The notes beneath the pieces were generated by a model. It had not been told where the DNA came from. It searched no databases and saw only the letters and a list, made by a program, of their open reading frames with translations. This document shows positions 18,492-27,863 of a DNA stretch of 56,471 nt, piece by piece (the stretch's first letter is position 1; the number at the start of each line of letters is the position of its first letter). Origin of the DNA: Alphaproteobacteria bacterium (GTDB lineage: Bacteria; Pseudomonadota; Alphaproteobacteria; Rhodospirillales; Rhodospirillaceae); the NCBI GenBank assembly GCA_030432435.1, contig JAUIGX010000002.1, forward strand, positions 1 through 56,471, written 5' to 3'. The position numbers and the translations under genes are program-made.

Positions 18492-19802
18492 CTATGCAAG
18501 AGGACGACCGACACATGTATAGCTGAACCCAGCCGCTTTCATATCGCCCGGCGAATAAACATTGCGAAGATCGACCATGATGGGCTGGCTCAGAAGCGTT
18601 TTCACACGCTCTAGATCAAGAGTGCGGAATTGATTCCACTCGGTGAGTAAGACCACAGCATCCGCGCCATTCATCGCATCGTAAGCGTCTTCGCAGTATG
18701 CAACATCAGACAATAGTGTCTTCGCTTCGCCCATACCTTCCGGATCGAAAGCTCGCACAGAGGCGCCTGCCTTCTGAAGCGCAGGAATAATGGCCAGGCT
18801 TGCGGCATCTCGCATATCGTCAGTATTTGGTTTGAAGGTCAGACCCAAGATCGCGATGGTCTTGCCCTTCACGTCTCCGCCGCACGCTTCGATGATCTTG
18901 CTTGCCATACGAACTTTACGCGTTTCGTTGACCTCAACAACCGTCTCGATAATTCGCAATGGTGAGCCGGAATCCTGCGCGGTTTTGACCAACGCCAATG
19001 TGTCTTTGGGAAAGCACGATCCGCCATATCCCGGGCCAGGATGGAGAAACTTACGGCCAATCCGCCCGTCCAATCCAATGCCGCGCGCGACGTCGTGCAC
19101 ATCCGCGCCCACTTTTTCGCACAGATCTGCAATCTCGTTGATGAAGCTAATTTTCGTCGCCAGAAACGTGTTGGCCGCATACTTGACCAACTCAGAGGTT
19201 TCCAAAGACGTAAACAAAATAGGCGTCTCTATCAGATACAGCACCCGATAAAGCTGGCGCATAATCTTTTGCGCGCGCTCGGTTTCCGCGCCGATAACAA
19301 CCCGGTCCGGGCGCATGAAATCATTGATAGCCGACCCTTCGCGCAGAAATTCGGGGTTGGAAACGACATCAAATTCCAAATCCGGACGCGCGGCTCGGAT
19401 AATTTGTTCTACTTGCCGCCCGGTGCCCACGGGCACAGTAGACTTGGTCACGATCACAGCGTAGCCGGTCAGATGCCCCGCGATATCCATAGCCGCGCCA
19501 TGCACGTATGAAAGGTCGGCATGACCATCCCCGCGGCGACTGGGCGTACCCACAGCGATAAAAATAGCGTCCGCGCCCGCAATGGCTTCCTTGAGATCTG
19601 TGGTAAATGTCAGCCGACCCGCATCGGCGTTGTTTTTTACAAGATCATCCAGACCTGGTTCGTAGATCGGAATTTCGCCATTTTTCAGACGCGCGATTTT
19701 TGCTTCATCGCGATCAACGCACGTAACATTGACACCGAATTCGGCGAAACACGCGCCGGAAACCAAGCCAACGTATCCGGTTCCAATCATTGCTATGCGC
19801 AT
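18492..19802 (-). CDS. ugd: UDP-glucose 6-dehydrogenase
   Basis: The 436-residue enzyme oxidises UDP-glucose to UDP-glucuronate with two NAD+. It has the N-terminal Rossmann motif GTGYVGL (7-13), the central helical domain, the catalytic Cys in GYGGSCFPKDT (about 260) and the C-terminal UDP-binding domain with LTFKPNTDDMRDA. It lies between galU (26 bp upstream) and the phosphohexomutase (15 bp downstream) in one operon, so the group feeds glucuronic acid into exopolysaccharide or lipopolysaccharide. Confidence 0.96.
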   Translation of the reverse strand: MRIAMIGTGYVGLVSGACFAEFGVNVTCVDRDEAKIARLKNGEIPIYEPGLDDLVKNNADAGRLTFTTDLKEAIAGADAIFIAVGTPSRRGDGHADLSYVHGAAMDIAGHLTGYAVIVTKSTVPVGTGRQVEQIIRAARPDLEFDVVSNPEFLREGSAINDFMRPDRVVIGAETERAQKIMRQLYRVLYLIETPILFTSLETSELVKYAANTFLATKISFINEIADLCEKVGADVHDVARGIGLDGRIGRKFLHPGPGYGGSCFPKDTLALVKTAQDSGSPLRIIETVVEVNETRKVRMASKIIEACGGDVKGKTIAILGLTFKPNTDDMRDAASLAIIPALQKAGASVRAFDPEGMGEAKTLLSDVAYCEDAYDAMNGADAVVLLTEWNQFRTLDLERVKTLLSQPIMVDLRNVYSPGDMKAAGFSYTCVGRPLA

Positions 19803-19828
19803 GACGTATCCTCTGGCGTTCTATAAAT

Positions 19829-20707
19829 CTAGTGATGGTTAAGCAACGCGCGTAACAGCGGCTTCAACTTCTCGGACATTTCCGGGTTAGAGAGCGCGAA
19901 TGCCACATTCGCTTCAACAAAACCAACCTGATTTCCACAATCATAGCGCGCGCCTTCAAACCGCAAGCCATGAAAGGATTGGTCCGCAAGCGTACTGTTT
20001 AGCGCATCGGTCAATTGAATTTCACCGCCGGCGCCCCGCGTATGATTGTCCAAGGCTCTAAATACGGAAGCATCGAGAACATAGCGACCGATAATCGCCA
20101 AGGTTGACGGCGCGACATCCGGGGCCGGTTTTTCGACAAGCCCCTTTGCCTTGGCAAGCCGTCCCGTCTCCGACAGCACATCAAGAATGCCGTATCTATT
20201 CGTCTTCTCACTAGGAACATCTTCGACCGCAACCACATGTCCTCCAACATCGGCATGCGCATCAATCAGTTGCTTCAAGCAAGGCGTTTTCGACAGCACC
20301 ATGTCGTCGGGCAGCAGCACAGCAAACGGTTCATCGCCGACGAATTCGCGGGCGCACCACACCGCGTGTCCAAGACCCAGCGGTTCCGGTTGCAGAACCG
20401 TATGGACAGAACCGCTCGGCAGCGTTGCAGCCTGCACCAACGAAAGTTCGGTCGCTTTTCCGCGCGCCTTAAGCGTTTTCTCCAATTCGGCATGTTCCGC
20501 AAAATGCGCAGCGATAGACTCTTTGCCATCGGACGTCACAAAAATGAAATGTTCTATCCCCGCAGCCAAGGCCTCTTCGACCGCGTATTGAATGACCGGC
20601 TTATCTACGACCGGAATCATTTCTTTCGGGATTATTTTGGTGGCTGGAAGAAAGCGGGTGCCGAGACCGGCTACCGGAAAAACCGCCTTACGCACAGGCT
20701 GGGCCAT
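19829..20707 (-). CDS. galU: UTP-glucose-1-phosphate uridylyltransferase
   Basis: The 292-residue enzyme makes UDP-glucose from Glc-1-P and UTP. It begins with the nucleotide-binding AVFPVAGLGTRFLPATKIIPKEM region (residues 8-30), followed by PVVDKPVIQYAVEEA, QPEPLGLGHAVW and VLLPDDM. The length and motifs fit GalU. It heads the galU-ugd-phosphohexomutase run. A 120-bp gap separates it from the dnaJ-like gene upstream, so it probably has its own promoter, though no clear -35/-10 was found. Confidence 0.96.
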   Translation of the reverse strand: MAQPVRKAVFPVAGLGTRFLPATKIIPKEMIPVVDKPVIQYAVEEALAAGIEHFIFVTSDGKESIAAHFAEHAELEKTLKARGKATELSLVQAATLPSGSVHTVLQPEPLGLGHAVWCAREFVGDEPFAVLLPDDMVLSKTPCLKQLIDAHADVGGHVVAVEDVPSEKTNRYGILDVLSETGRLAKAKGLVEKPAPDVAPSTLAIIGRYVLDASVFRALDNHTRGAGGEIQLTDALNSTLADQSFHGLRFEGARYDCGNQVGFVEANVAFALSNPEMSEKLKPLLRALLNHH

Positions 20708-20827
20708 GCAAGGTCCTTATTTTAAAGCGTCGCGTGAACCACCAAAACACTTCTCGGTGCAAACGACCAGAGGCGTTTTGTGCCACGGCGGACTGAACGT
20801 GACAAGCCGCCCACCGCACGACATATC

Positions 20828-21574
20828 CTAAGACTTCAGGAGAATATCTTTCGCCTGATTTACCTTGGCAGCGAGGTAGTCGGAACCCCCTCGGTCCGGG
20901 TGAAGTTGAGACATCAAACGCCGGTACGCAGCCTTGATTTCCCTGCCATCTGCGTCCGCGCCTACTCCTAGAACCTTCCGAGCTTCCTCGTCCGACATTG
21001 CCCCGGATTGCGGAGGGCCCTCTCTCTCTTCGCCACCCCCATCCGCAGCATCACCTCTCCACTCGGGATGTACACGGTCCATGTACGCTTCCAGCAGGTT
21101 TAGAGAATCTGGGTCCGATTGCACTTCGTGCAACAGCGCTCCAAGATCCTCCTCGCTCAAATCTCCTAGCCGGCGCCCCTTGAACGTTCCCCTCCGAACC
21201 TCCCCGTCCATTGATCCGGTTGCGTGGTCGAGCTGCATGCTCAGAAAATCACTTTCGACTTGAGATGACTGAGCATCTCCAGACCCACCGCCCATCCCGC
21301 GGCCAAATCCGAATCCGCGGAACATACCGCCCATTTGGCGGCCCATTTGAATCATATTAAAAACGCGCCAGATCCAACCAATAAAGCCAATGAAAACGGC
21401 AAATGCCGCACCAAGCCGGCCCGTCGCGGCAAGTCCCAAAATGACCAAAACAAGAAGCGTAACACCGCCCCAGCGTACCGACTTCTTCAAAGTCTTTACA
21501 TCGGCATCCGCATACCATTTCAACAGCAACACGCCCGCCACCAGCGCAAACAGACCCAATAAAATGGCTGCCAT
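20828..21574 (-). CDS. Membrane-anchored protein with C-terminal DnaJ domain
   Basis: The 248-residue product has two or three N-terminal hydrophobic helices (about 1-20, 36-50 and 54-72), a Gly/Met-rich stretch (about 78-100), a middle region with GRRLGDLSEEDL, and a C-terminal J domain (about 195-248) with intact HPD in SQLHPDRGG. It should recruit DnaK to the inner face of the membrane, in the layout of TIM14/Pam18-like proteins. Start and stop are tightly packed with the VWA gene upstream (TAAAATG), so the two are coupled. Confidence 0.88.
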   Translation of the reverse strand: MAAILLGLFALVAGVLLLKWYADADVKTLKKSVRWGGVTLLVLVILGLAATGRLGAAFAVFIGFIGWIWRVFNMIQMGRQMGGMFRGFGFGRGMGGGSGDAQSSQVESDFLSMQLDHATGSMDGEVRRGTFKGRRLGDLSEEDLGALLHEVQSDPDSLNLLEAYMDRVHPEWRGDAADGGGEEREGPPQSGAMSDEEARKVLGVGADADGREIKAAYRRLMSQLHPDRGGSDYLAAKVNQAKDILLKS

Positions 21575-21575
21575 T

Positions 21576-22292
21576 TTAAGTCTTTCTGGTTAGTTGATGA
21601 GTGAGGCGCTGAACTGCCCCGCCCGTCTTGCGACCATAATTTTCGAGAGCCTTCCGTCCGCCGGCCGCAAATACCGCCACGGCTTTCAATAAGTCGCGGA
21701 GTTGCTGCGCGCTGTTCGCGTCAAAACTTGAATATGCGCCACGTGTCAGCTGCGCAATTTGTCTGAAGACCGAGCCCGCCGGCTCAAAGCCGCCCTCATG
21801 AAACACAAAAACCGGCACACCGCGCAAACCAAGTTCACCTGCGGCGGCCATGATTTGGTCCGGCAACTCTTCAACCGCATCACCAATGAAGACGACCGCA
21901 TTCACCTTGCCGCGTTTAGATTCTGCCGCAGCGTGTTTAAGCACACGTTCGATCTGTGTCGGGCCACCCAAAACGTTGACGCTCCGCATAAGACTCACAA
22001 CGCGATCAGCATCTCCGAGCCATGGGCTAGCGCCGAAATCCATGAGGCCACGATAGTACACAAGTTGAACGTCCAGTCCGCCGACACTCGCGGCTTCTTG
22101 AAACATATCAGTCTGGATCGCCATGGCCTGGGCCCACGACGGCCCACGGCTGGCAGTTGCGTCCATGGCAAAAATCAAGCGGCCATTTTTACCATCCGGA
22201 GCCCGCACGGGTGTGCCTGCCGCTTTTTTTAAAAAGGCTGCGACATCGCCGCTCGCGGATCTTTTAACGGAAACCTTACGCGCAGGCGCCAT
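21576..22292 (-). CDS. VWA-domain protein
   Basis: The 238-residue product is one von Willebrand A domain. The MIDAS-like metal site reads DATAS (LIFAMDATAS near residue 40), followed by GPTQIERVL and VVFIGDAVEE. No signal peptide or membrane helix is seen, so it is cytosolic. I chose the ATG at 22292 (MAPARKVSV); ATG 22313 is possible. Both overlap the end of mipZ, so the two are co-translated. The neighbours are mipZ and the membrane DnaJ gene. No partner AAA+ MoxR ATPase is present. The biological role is unknown. Confidence 0.82.
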   Translation of the reverse strand: MAPARKVSVKRSASGDVAAFLKKAAGTPVRAPDGKNGRLIFAMDATASRGPSWAQAMAIQTDMFQEAASVGGLDVQLVYYRGLMDFGASPWLGDADRVVSLMRSVNVLGGPTQIERVLKHAAAESKRGKVNAVVFIGDAVEELPDQIMAAAGELGLRGVPVFVFHEGGFEPAGSVFRQIAQLTRGAYSSFDANSAQQLRDLLKAVAVFAAGGRKALENYGRKTGGAVQRLTHQLTRKT

Positions 22293-23151
22293 GGCGCGCC
22301 CCTGCCGCTCCATCCGCCCCGCGCCGAAGACTGACGCTGCCCGTCTCCAACGTACTTTGCAGGCCAAGAGCCATAACAAGCGATCTCAATTCTTGACGAG
22401 CGGCCACATGCGACATCGCCAAACTGCCGCGCTCGCCCAAAACCGCAAGATCTTCTACTGTCAGGCCATCAAGAAACAGCTCGCGGTATATGACGCGTTC
22501 GGCAATTCCCTCGGCTGCGCGAAAACCTATACGTTTGGCTAGGTCGTTCAGCAGACGCCCCACCAACCTCTTATTACGTGCGTCTAGCTGTCCCAGGCGA
22601 TTGCGCACAACCACCCAGTCGATCGACCCTCCATCTCGGCGGGCACGATCTTGCTTCGCTTTCCAAACGCGCTCGGCGTAGTGGCTGGGCCTTTGGATAA
22701 CGCGCTTAACCGGGTCGACCAGAGCCAACACGTCAAGATCGATAAGGCTGTCGTTGACCGGGGTAACGATGATATCGGCATGTGAATGCGCGAAATGTGA
22801 AAGTTCACTGTCGTGGCCCGGTGTATCAACAATAGCTACATCATACCCGGCAAGTTCATCTAAAATCTGCGTAAACTCTGCCTCGCCTTCCGCCGGAGCC
22901 AAGGACGGAGGCAATATGTGATGAGATGACAACGGAATAGCTGCTCCACGGCGCGCAGCGTAGGCCGTTCGGTTTGCGGTGTAGCGGGTAAACGTCCCTT
23001 GCCGTGAATCCAGATCAACCGTCGCCACCATAAGTCCACGGTTGAGCAAAACAACGGCAAGATGCATGGCGAGGGTCGACTTGCCTGTCCCGCCCTTCTC
23101 GTTCCCAAAGACGATCACACGCGGCCGTCCCGCCGTACTAAGGTTGCTCAT
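22276..23151 (-). CDS. mipZ: MipZ-like division-plane ATPase (ParA/MinD superfamily)
   Basis: The 291-residue product has the deviant Walker A GNEKGGTGKSTLAMH near residue 14, the VDLDSRQGTFTRY segment (an Asp-Arg pair typical of MipZ), VDTPGHDSELSHFAHSHAD (Walker B and switch) and PVNDSLIDLDVL. In alphaproteobacteria MipZ forms a bipolar gradient with ParB and blocks FtsZ away from midcell. I chose ATG 23151 (MSNLSTAGRP) because upstream in-frame codons to 23232 lack family similarity. It heads the mipZ-VWA-dnaJ run. Its presence supports the alphaproteobacterial assignment. Confidence 0.9.
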   Translation of the reverse strand: MSNLSTAGRPRVIVFGNEKGGTGKSTLAMHLAVVLLNRGLMVATVDLDSRQGTFTRYTANRTAYAARRGAAIPLSSHHILPPSLAPAEGEAEFTQILDELAGYDVAIVDTPGHDSELSHFAHSHADIIVTPVNDSLIDLDVLALVDPVKRVIQRPSHYAERVWKAKQDRARRDGGSIDWVVVRNRLGQLDARNKRLVGRLLNDLAKRIGFRAAEGIAERVIYRELFLDGLTVEDLAVLGERGSLAMSHVAARQELRSLVMALGLQSTLETGSVSLRRGADGAAGARHGACA

Positions 23152-23271
23152 AAGTTTGCGCCAAGGTGTTGAAACATATTTAGACTTTATCCCTCGAGCG
23201 CCCCTACCGCAACTTGACCGATTGCACGGCACCGCCCAAACTCAAGCCGAACAAGCATGTAGTCTGGTCTT

Positions 23272-24369
23272 ATGGAAACAGCTGATTGTGTAGTGATAGG
23301 CGCCGGCGTGGTCGGCCTCGCCGTGGCCCGCGCGATGGCTCGAAAGGGCCGCGAAGTGCTGATCATAGAATCCGCAGATGATTTTGGGACGGGAACAAGT
23401 TCTCGCAACAGCGAAGTCATCCATGCCGGAATTTTTTACGAACATGGCAGCTTTAAGGAGCGCCTGTGCATTGAAGGACGCGACAAACTTTATGCGTTCT
23501 GCGATGCCTACGGCGTCACATACAAACGCACAACCAAACTCGTCTATGCCGCCGACGAAGATGAAGTTCCGCATTTAAAAAAATTGCAGGCCCACGCCGC
23601 AGAGGCCGGCGTGTATATGACCTGGATGAACGGCAAGGATACCACCCGGCTCGAGCCACATCTCCGGTGCGCGGCGGCCTTGCATTCCCCCTTAACCGGA
23701 ATTGTTGACAGCCACGCCTATATGTTGGCCTTGCTCGGTGATGCTGAAGCCCATGGCGCGACAATTGCCTACAACAGCCCTGTAACCGGCGGGCGTGATG
23801 GGGAGGACGGCATCGTACTCGACATTGGCGGCACAGCGTCCATGAGCCTTAAGGCGCGCACTGTTATCAATTGCGCAGGCCTCGGCGCGCAAACTGTCAG
23901 CGAAGGACTCAAAGGTCTGGCCCCAAAGTCGATACCCCCGCTTCATTACGCAAAGGGCAGTTATTTCTACCTCACCGGTAAACCACCCTTTAAGCGACTG
24001 ATCTATCCCCTGCCCGGCGCAACCAGCCTGGGGCTACATTATACCCTCGATTTATCCGGTCAGGGCCGCTTTGGGCCGGATATCGAATATGTTAAGTCGA
24101 TTGACTACACTGTGGACGAGAACCGCGCAGACAAGTTCTACACCGCTGTCCGCAAGTACTGGCCCGACCTACCTGATGGCGCTTTGAGGCCCGGATACGC
24201 TGGGATTCGACCAAAACTTCAGGGGCAGGACGAGCCCCGGCGCGACTTTGAGATTCAAGGACCGAGCGTCACCGGCGTTAACGGTTTCGTTGCCCTTTAC
24301 GGCATAGAATCGCCGGGATTAACATCCAGTTTGGCCATCGCCGACACCGTAGCGGAGCGCTTGCCCTGA
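23272..24369 (+). CDS. FAD-dependent oxidoreductase, L-2-hydroxyglutarate dehydrogenase-like
   Basis: The 365-residue DAO-family flavoprotein starts with the Rossmann motif VIGAGVVGLAVARAMA (about 8-23) and contains SRNSEVIHAGIFY, typical of LhgO/L2HGDH proteins. It also has INCAGLGAQ and a C-terminal FVALYGIESPGLTSSLAIA that closes the FAD site. It probably oxidises an L-2-hydroxyacid and passes electrons to quinone or another acceptor; the exact substrate is not decidable. It is divergent from mipZ. Its TGA overlaps the ATG of the next gene by one base, so the two are coupled. Confidence 0.88.
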   Translation: METADCVVIGAGVVGLAVARAMARKGREVLIIESADDFGTGTSSRNSEVIHAGIFYEHGSFKERLCIEGRDKLYAFCDAYGVTYKRTTKLVYAADEDEVPHLKKLQAHAAEAGVYMTWMNGKDTTRLEPHLRCAAALHSPLTGIVDSHAYMLALLGDAEAHGATIAYNSPVTGGRDGEDGIVLDIGGTASMSLKARTVINCAGLGAQTVSEGLKGLAPKSIPPLHYAKGSYFYLTGKPPFKRLIYPLPGATSLGLHYTLDLSGQGRFGPDIEYVKSIDYTVDENRADKFYTAVRKYWPDLPDGALRPGYAGIRPKLQGQDEPRRDFEIQGPSVTGVNGFVALYGIESPGLTSSLAIADTVAERLP

Positions 24370-25640
24370 TGCGCATGCCCCACCTCCATTTCCACGCGAC
24401 ATTGTGCGCAGCCGGCTTGGTGCTCATCCTCGCATCGCCTTCGCATACCTGGGCTCAAGATCGTCCCTTGGGGCCACCTCCGGGCGTCGGTCAGAACCTG
24501 GAAGGTCAGGCAACCGAACCCCTCGAGCAGCGCGAGGAACCTGCACTTATTCCGGTTTCCCCGGGTCCGTTCTCGAACGGAACAACTCCCGATCTCCTCA
24601 GCGGAACACGGATGATCCTTGGAGATTTGAATATCCTCGACATTCCGTTGGATGAGATCCCCAACTATCGCAGTTACATGCGCGATATGATCGAAGAACT
24701 CGCCATCTACGCTCAGCGGCGCGATCCAAACTTCCTCGTTGTAACCCGCCCCGGCTTCGACCTTCTGACCTGGAGCCAGCGCGAATACGATTTGGCCGAA
24801 GTCAAACGTGACCCCGACATGAATATTACGCCGGATGCTATCGCGCCCGCAGGCATGCCCATGCGGCGCTATATTCAAGCAATCGACGGCATTGTCCTGA
24901 ACGGACAGTTTTGCGCCCCGCTGCGTGTGCCGCAGTCTGATTTGCGCGGTATGCTGAATTTAGGCCTTCAAGCCCTGTCCATTGAGCACTGCCGCAACGC
25001 CGATATGGCATCCGCCGGACTAAATGCCGCTATCAATTCAAACGTTGTTGCCCATATTGATCTAGACGACAAAGATACGTTTGATCGTATTCCGACAGCC
25101 CGCCCCTCTCCCGAAAACGCCGCAAACGTCGAAAACCTTCGGGCCGCACGTAATATGCTGGTTTCACTGCGCTCTCGGTCTTTTGGCTCGCGTCGAGAAT
25201 GGTTAGGTGCCTTACAGGATACCAACTACGACGTGCTAATGGTTGATGCGTTCTACAACGGTAACGAGGCGCTGACCAAAGACGACGTCCACCAGCTCAA
25301 ATTTAAGCAGATGGGGGCCCGCCGTTTGGTTTTAGCCCTCATGAACGTCGGTTATGCGGAGGACGAAAGATACTACTGGCAGCGCGATTGGCAGATCGGT
25401 GCGCCAACGTGGATTAAAGCCCACGGCCCCGACCGCCCCGGCCAATACGTAATCGAATTTTGGAACCCTGCCTGGAAAGCCATCGTCGGCCGTTATTTTC
25501 AGGGGCTCATGGACCTTGGGTTTGACGGTGTCGTGTTAGACGGCGTGGAGGCCTATCGCCGCTGGGAGTTTATGACTCCGATAGACCCGAAAGCGTCCGC
25601 AATGATCGAAGACAATAACGAGGAAGGCGGCATGCAGTAG
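24369..25640 (+). CDS. Secreted TM1410/MJ1477-like putative glycoside hydrolase
   Basis: The 423-residue protein has a signal peptide (about 1-30, ending HTWAQ). Its C-terminal half (about 225-410) resembles the TIM-barrel family once annotated as cysteinyl-tRNA-synthetase-related, now TM1410/GH114-like. Visible landmarks are YDVLMVDAFYNG, RRLVLALMNVG, the WNPAWKAIV segment and LGFDGVVLDGVEAY, whose acidic residues are candidate catalytic groups. The N-terminal half (about 30-220) is Pro-rich and then helical, and I recognise nothing in it. It is translationally coupled to the FAD oxidoreductase (TGATG). Action on a galactosaminoglycan-type polysaccharide is inferred from the family only. Confidence 0.75.
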   Translation: MRMPHLHFHATLCAAGLVLILASPSHTWAQDRPLGPPPGVGQNLEGQATEPLEQREEPALIPVSPGPFSNGTTPDLLSGTRMILGDLNILDIPLDEIPNYRSYMRDMIEELAIYAQRRDPNFLVVTRPGFDLLTWSQREYDLAEVKRDPDMNITPDAIAPAGMPMRRYIQAIDGIVLNGQFCAPLRVPQSDLRGMLNLGLQALSIEHCRNADMASAGLNAAINSNVVAHIDLDDKDTFDRIPTARPSPENAANVENLRAARNMLVSLRSRSFGSRREWLGALQDTNYDVLMVDAFYNGNEALTKDDVHQLKFKQMGARRLVLALMNVGYAEDERYYWQRDWQIGAPTWIKAHGPDRPGQYVIEFWNPAWKAIVGRYFQGLMDLGFDGVVLDGVEAYRRWEFMTPIDPKASAMIEDNNEEGGMQ

Positions 25641-25651
25641 CCACTCTTCGG

Positions 25652-26146
25652 CTAGGCGCCCGTAACTTTTTTTATCACCAGCCCAAGACCGCCAACAATT
25701 TGCTTGCCGATGGCACCGCCTTCGCCTTCCATTTTCTGCTGCATGACGAGGCGAATCGCTTCCACGTGTACCTTTACCACCTCCATCTGTGCATCAGAGA
25801 CGTCGTCCCCCCGATCTTCCATGAAGCGGGCCAGCTGACTACCGATTGCAGAAATAAGAGGATATCCGAAACTGCTGCCCTGCCCTTTAACCGTCTGCAC
25901 AACTCCATATAGTTCCTGCATATGTTGCGCACGGTTAGCGGGATCTTTTAGCGCTTTTTCGTAGGCCGCATGGAGTTTGGCTAAGTCTTCGCCTACGGCC
26001 TCTTCATAATCAAACTTGGCCGCGCTGATTTGCTGCTCGGCTGCGTCAATCCAAGCCGCATCAAGCACACCACTCACACCTGCCAATTTCTGCTTCTGTC
26101 TCAGGTTGTTAGGGGGCGTAATGTACTTAACGTTATTTTCAGCCAT
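25652..26146 (-). CDS. Conserved-looking helical protein of unknown function
   Basis: The 164-residue cytosolic product has no signal peptide or membrane helix. It looks all-helical after residue 25, with AAEQQISAAKFDYEEAV, a segment near 93-107 (YPLISAIGSQLARFMED) and an amphipathic helix with VEAIRLVMQQKM near 130. Single His residues occur at 64, 75 and 127. The composition recalls small histidine-phosphotransfer or chemotaxis accessory proteins, but I cannot see a proven phosphorylation site, so this is only a suggestion. It is monocistronic and convergent with the TM1410-like gene (11 bp). Confidence 0.65.
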   Translation of the reverse strand: MAENNVKYITPPNNLRQKQKLAGVSGVLDAAWIDAAEQQISAAKFDYEEAVGEDLAKLHAAYEKALKDPANRAQHMQELYGVVQTVKGQGSSFGYPLISAIGSQLARFMEDRGDDVSDAQMEVVKVHVEAIRLVMQQKMEGEGGAIGKQIVGGLGLVIKKVTGA

Positions 26147-26282
26147 CTAATTCTCTAAATTTAAGGCGAATTTATTCTACTATTGTAGCTGCTCAACCGA
26201 CAGAAGACCACATTCCAAAAAATAAACATCTCAGCCTGGCCACCAACCGGGCTAAGCCCAAAACACCGCGGAAACCGGACCC

Positions 26283-27719
26283 TCAGAGCAAAATCCAGGT
26301 CGCCATTCCAAGAAAAGTGAAGAACCCCACAATATCGGTCACCGTCGTAACAAAGACCGTTGCCGAATCCGCCGGGTCCGCGCCCATCCGCTCTAACGCC
26401 AGCGGGACAGCCATACCCGCGACTCCCGCCACGGCCAGATTGATGATCATAGCAGCGCCGATAACCATCCCCAGTTGCCCATCATCAAACCAGAAGTAAG
26501 CCAACACACCCGTAATCGCGGCGAACAAAAGTCCGTTGATCAATCCGACGAAAAGTTCTTTCCAGGCCACCCGCATCGCGTTGCTGGCATTGAGCTCACG
26601 AGTTGCCATCGATCGCACCACGGTCGCCAGTGTTTGCGTCCCCGCATTGCCGCCCATGGAAGCGCAGATCGGCATAAGGATAGCGAGCGCGGACAATTTC
26701 GCGATTGAATCCTCGAATACGCCGATAACCGCCGACGCGGCAAAGGCAGTCCCGAGATTTAGAAAAAGCCATAGAAACCGGGATTGAGCGGTCGCCATGA
26801 TAGTACGGTAAAGGCTGGAGTCTTCGGTGGCCCGCACACCGGCCAATTTCAAGAAGTCTTCGCCCGCTTCTTCGTCGATGACGTCCACTACGTCATCAAT
26901 CGTAATCTGTCCTATCAGCCGTCCGGATTTATCAACGACAGGCGCTGCGGTTAAATCGCGCTGCCGGAATAAGAAAGCCACCTCCTCCTTATCCATGTCG
27001 GTGGGAATGGTCTCGAGATCCTTATCCGCAATGTCCTTCATCCGCACGGGACGTTTTGAAGTCAGCACCCGGTGAAGTTCGACCATGCCCTGTGGCCTAT
27101 GCCTTGGGTCGACTACGAATACTGCGTAGAATTTATCAGGCACATTCTGGGTGGACCTCAGATAGTCGATGGTTTCACCGACCGTCCAATAATTCGGAAC
27201 CGCCACCAACTCGCGCTGCATAAGACGACCAGCAGAGTCTTCGCCGTAGGCCAAGCCCTGTTCAATCAACGCACGCGTTGTCTGCGGTAGACGCTCAAGC
27301 AGCTTTTCCTGCTCGTCTGGTCCTAGTTTGCCGGCAACGTAAACCGCATCGTCCGAGTCCAATTCGTCCAGGGTGGCCGCGAGATTCTCAAAGCCGAGCG
27401 CCTCCATGACTTCGTCGCGCACATCGGTAACCAACTCCGGGAGAACGTCGGCGTTAAAGTCTGCGCGAATAACGTCGACAAGCTGTCTACGGCTCTCGCG
27501 GTCGAGCCGTTCCAGAAGATCGGCCATATCGGCGTGGTGTAAATCAGCAACGAGGGTTCGCGCTTGCAGCTCGTCATGGGCAAGCAACGCCGAGATCACC
27601 GACTCCACGAATCCGGCGTCGAGATCAAAACTCTCGTCCAGGGCGCTTTCCTGGCCGCGCCGCAGAGTCGGCGGGGGGAATGGCGCTGGCGGCGATGTCG
27701 GCGGTTCGGCGCTGGCCAT
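26283..27719 (-). CDS. mgtE: Magnesium transporter MgtE
   Basis: The 478-residue product has the MgtE N domain (about 35-135), two CBS domains (about 140-265, including YAVFVVDPRHRPQG and AAPVVDKSGRLIGQITIDDVVDVI), a connecting helix and five membrane helices (about 290-478) with the PICASMGGNAGTQTLA selectivity region. It is a gated Mg2+ channel closed by cytosolic Mg2+ through the N and CBS domains. I chose ATG 27719 because upstream codons to 27815 have no family similarity and run toward tRNA-Leu. The first 30 residues are Pro-rich. Confidence 0.95.
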   Translation of the reverse strand: MASAEPPTSPPAPFPPPTLRRGQESALDESFDLDAGFVESVISALLAHDELQARTLVADLHHADMADLLERLDRESRRQLVDVIRADFNADVLPELVTDVRDEVMEALGFENLAATLDELDSDDAVYVAGKLGPDEQEKLLERLPQTTRALIEQGLAYGEDSAGRLMQRELVAVPNYWTVGETIDYLRSTQNVPDKFYAVFVVDPRHRPQGMVELHRVLTSKRPVRMKDIADKDLETIPTDMDKEEVAFLFRQRDLTAAPVVDKSGRLIGQITIDDVVDVIDEEAGEDFLKLAGVRATEDSSLYRTIMATAQSRFLWLFLNLGTAFAASAVIGVFEDSIAKLSALAILMPICASMGGNAGTQTLATVVRSMATRELNASNAMRVAWKELFVGLINGLLFAAITGVLAYFWFDDGQLGMVIGAAMIINLAVAGVAGMAVPLALERMGADPADSATVFVTTVTDIVGFFTFLGMATWILL

Positions 27720-27863
27720 GGCGGCACCTAAACTGGCAAAATGAATAGAGTATTCCCTGCACGAACGGCACGGACGTATCAGGCATCTTGTGCCCGAGGG
27801 CTGTTTGTAGATCAAGTAAATCAGCGAGAGCGCCGCTGAGACCTAGTATCTCAAACTCAATAA

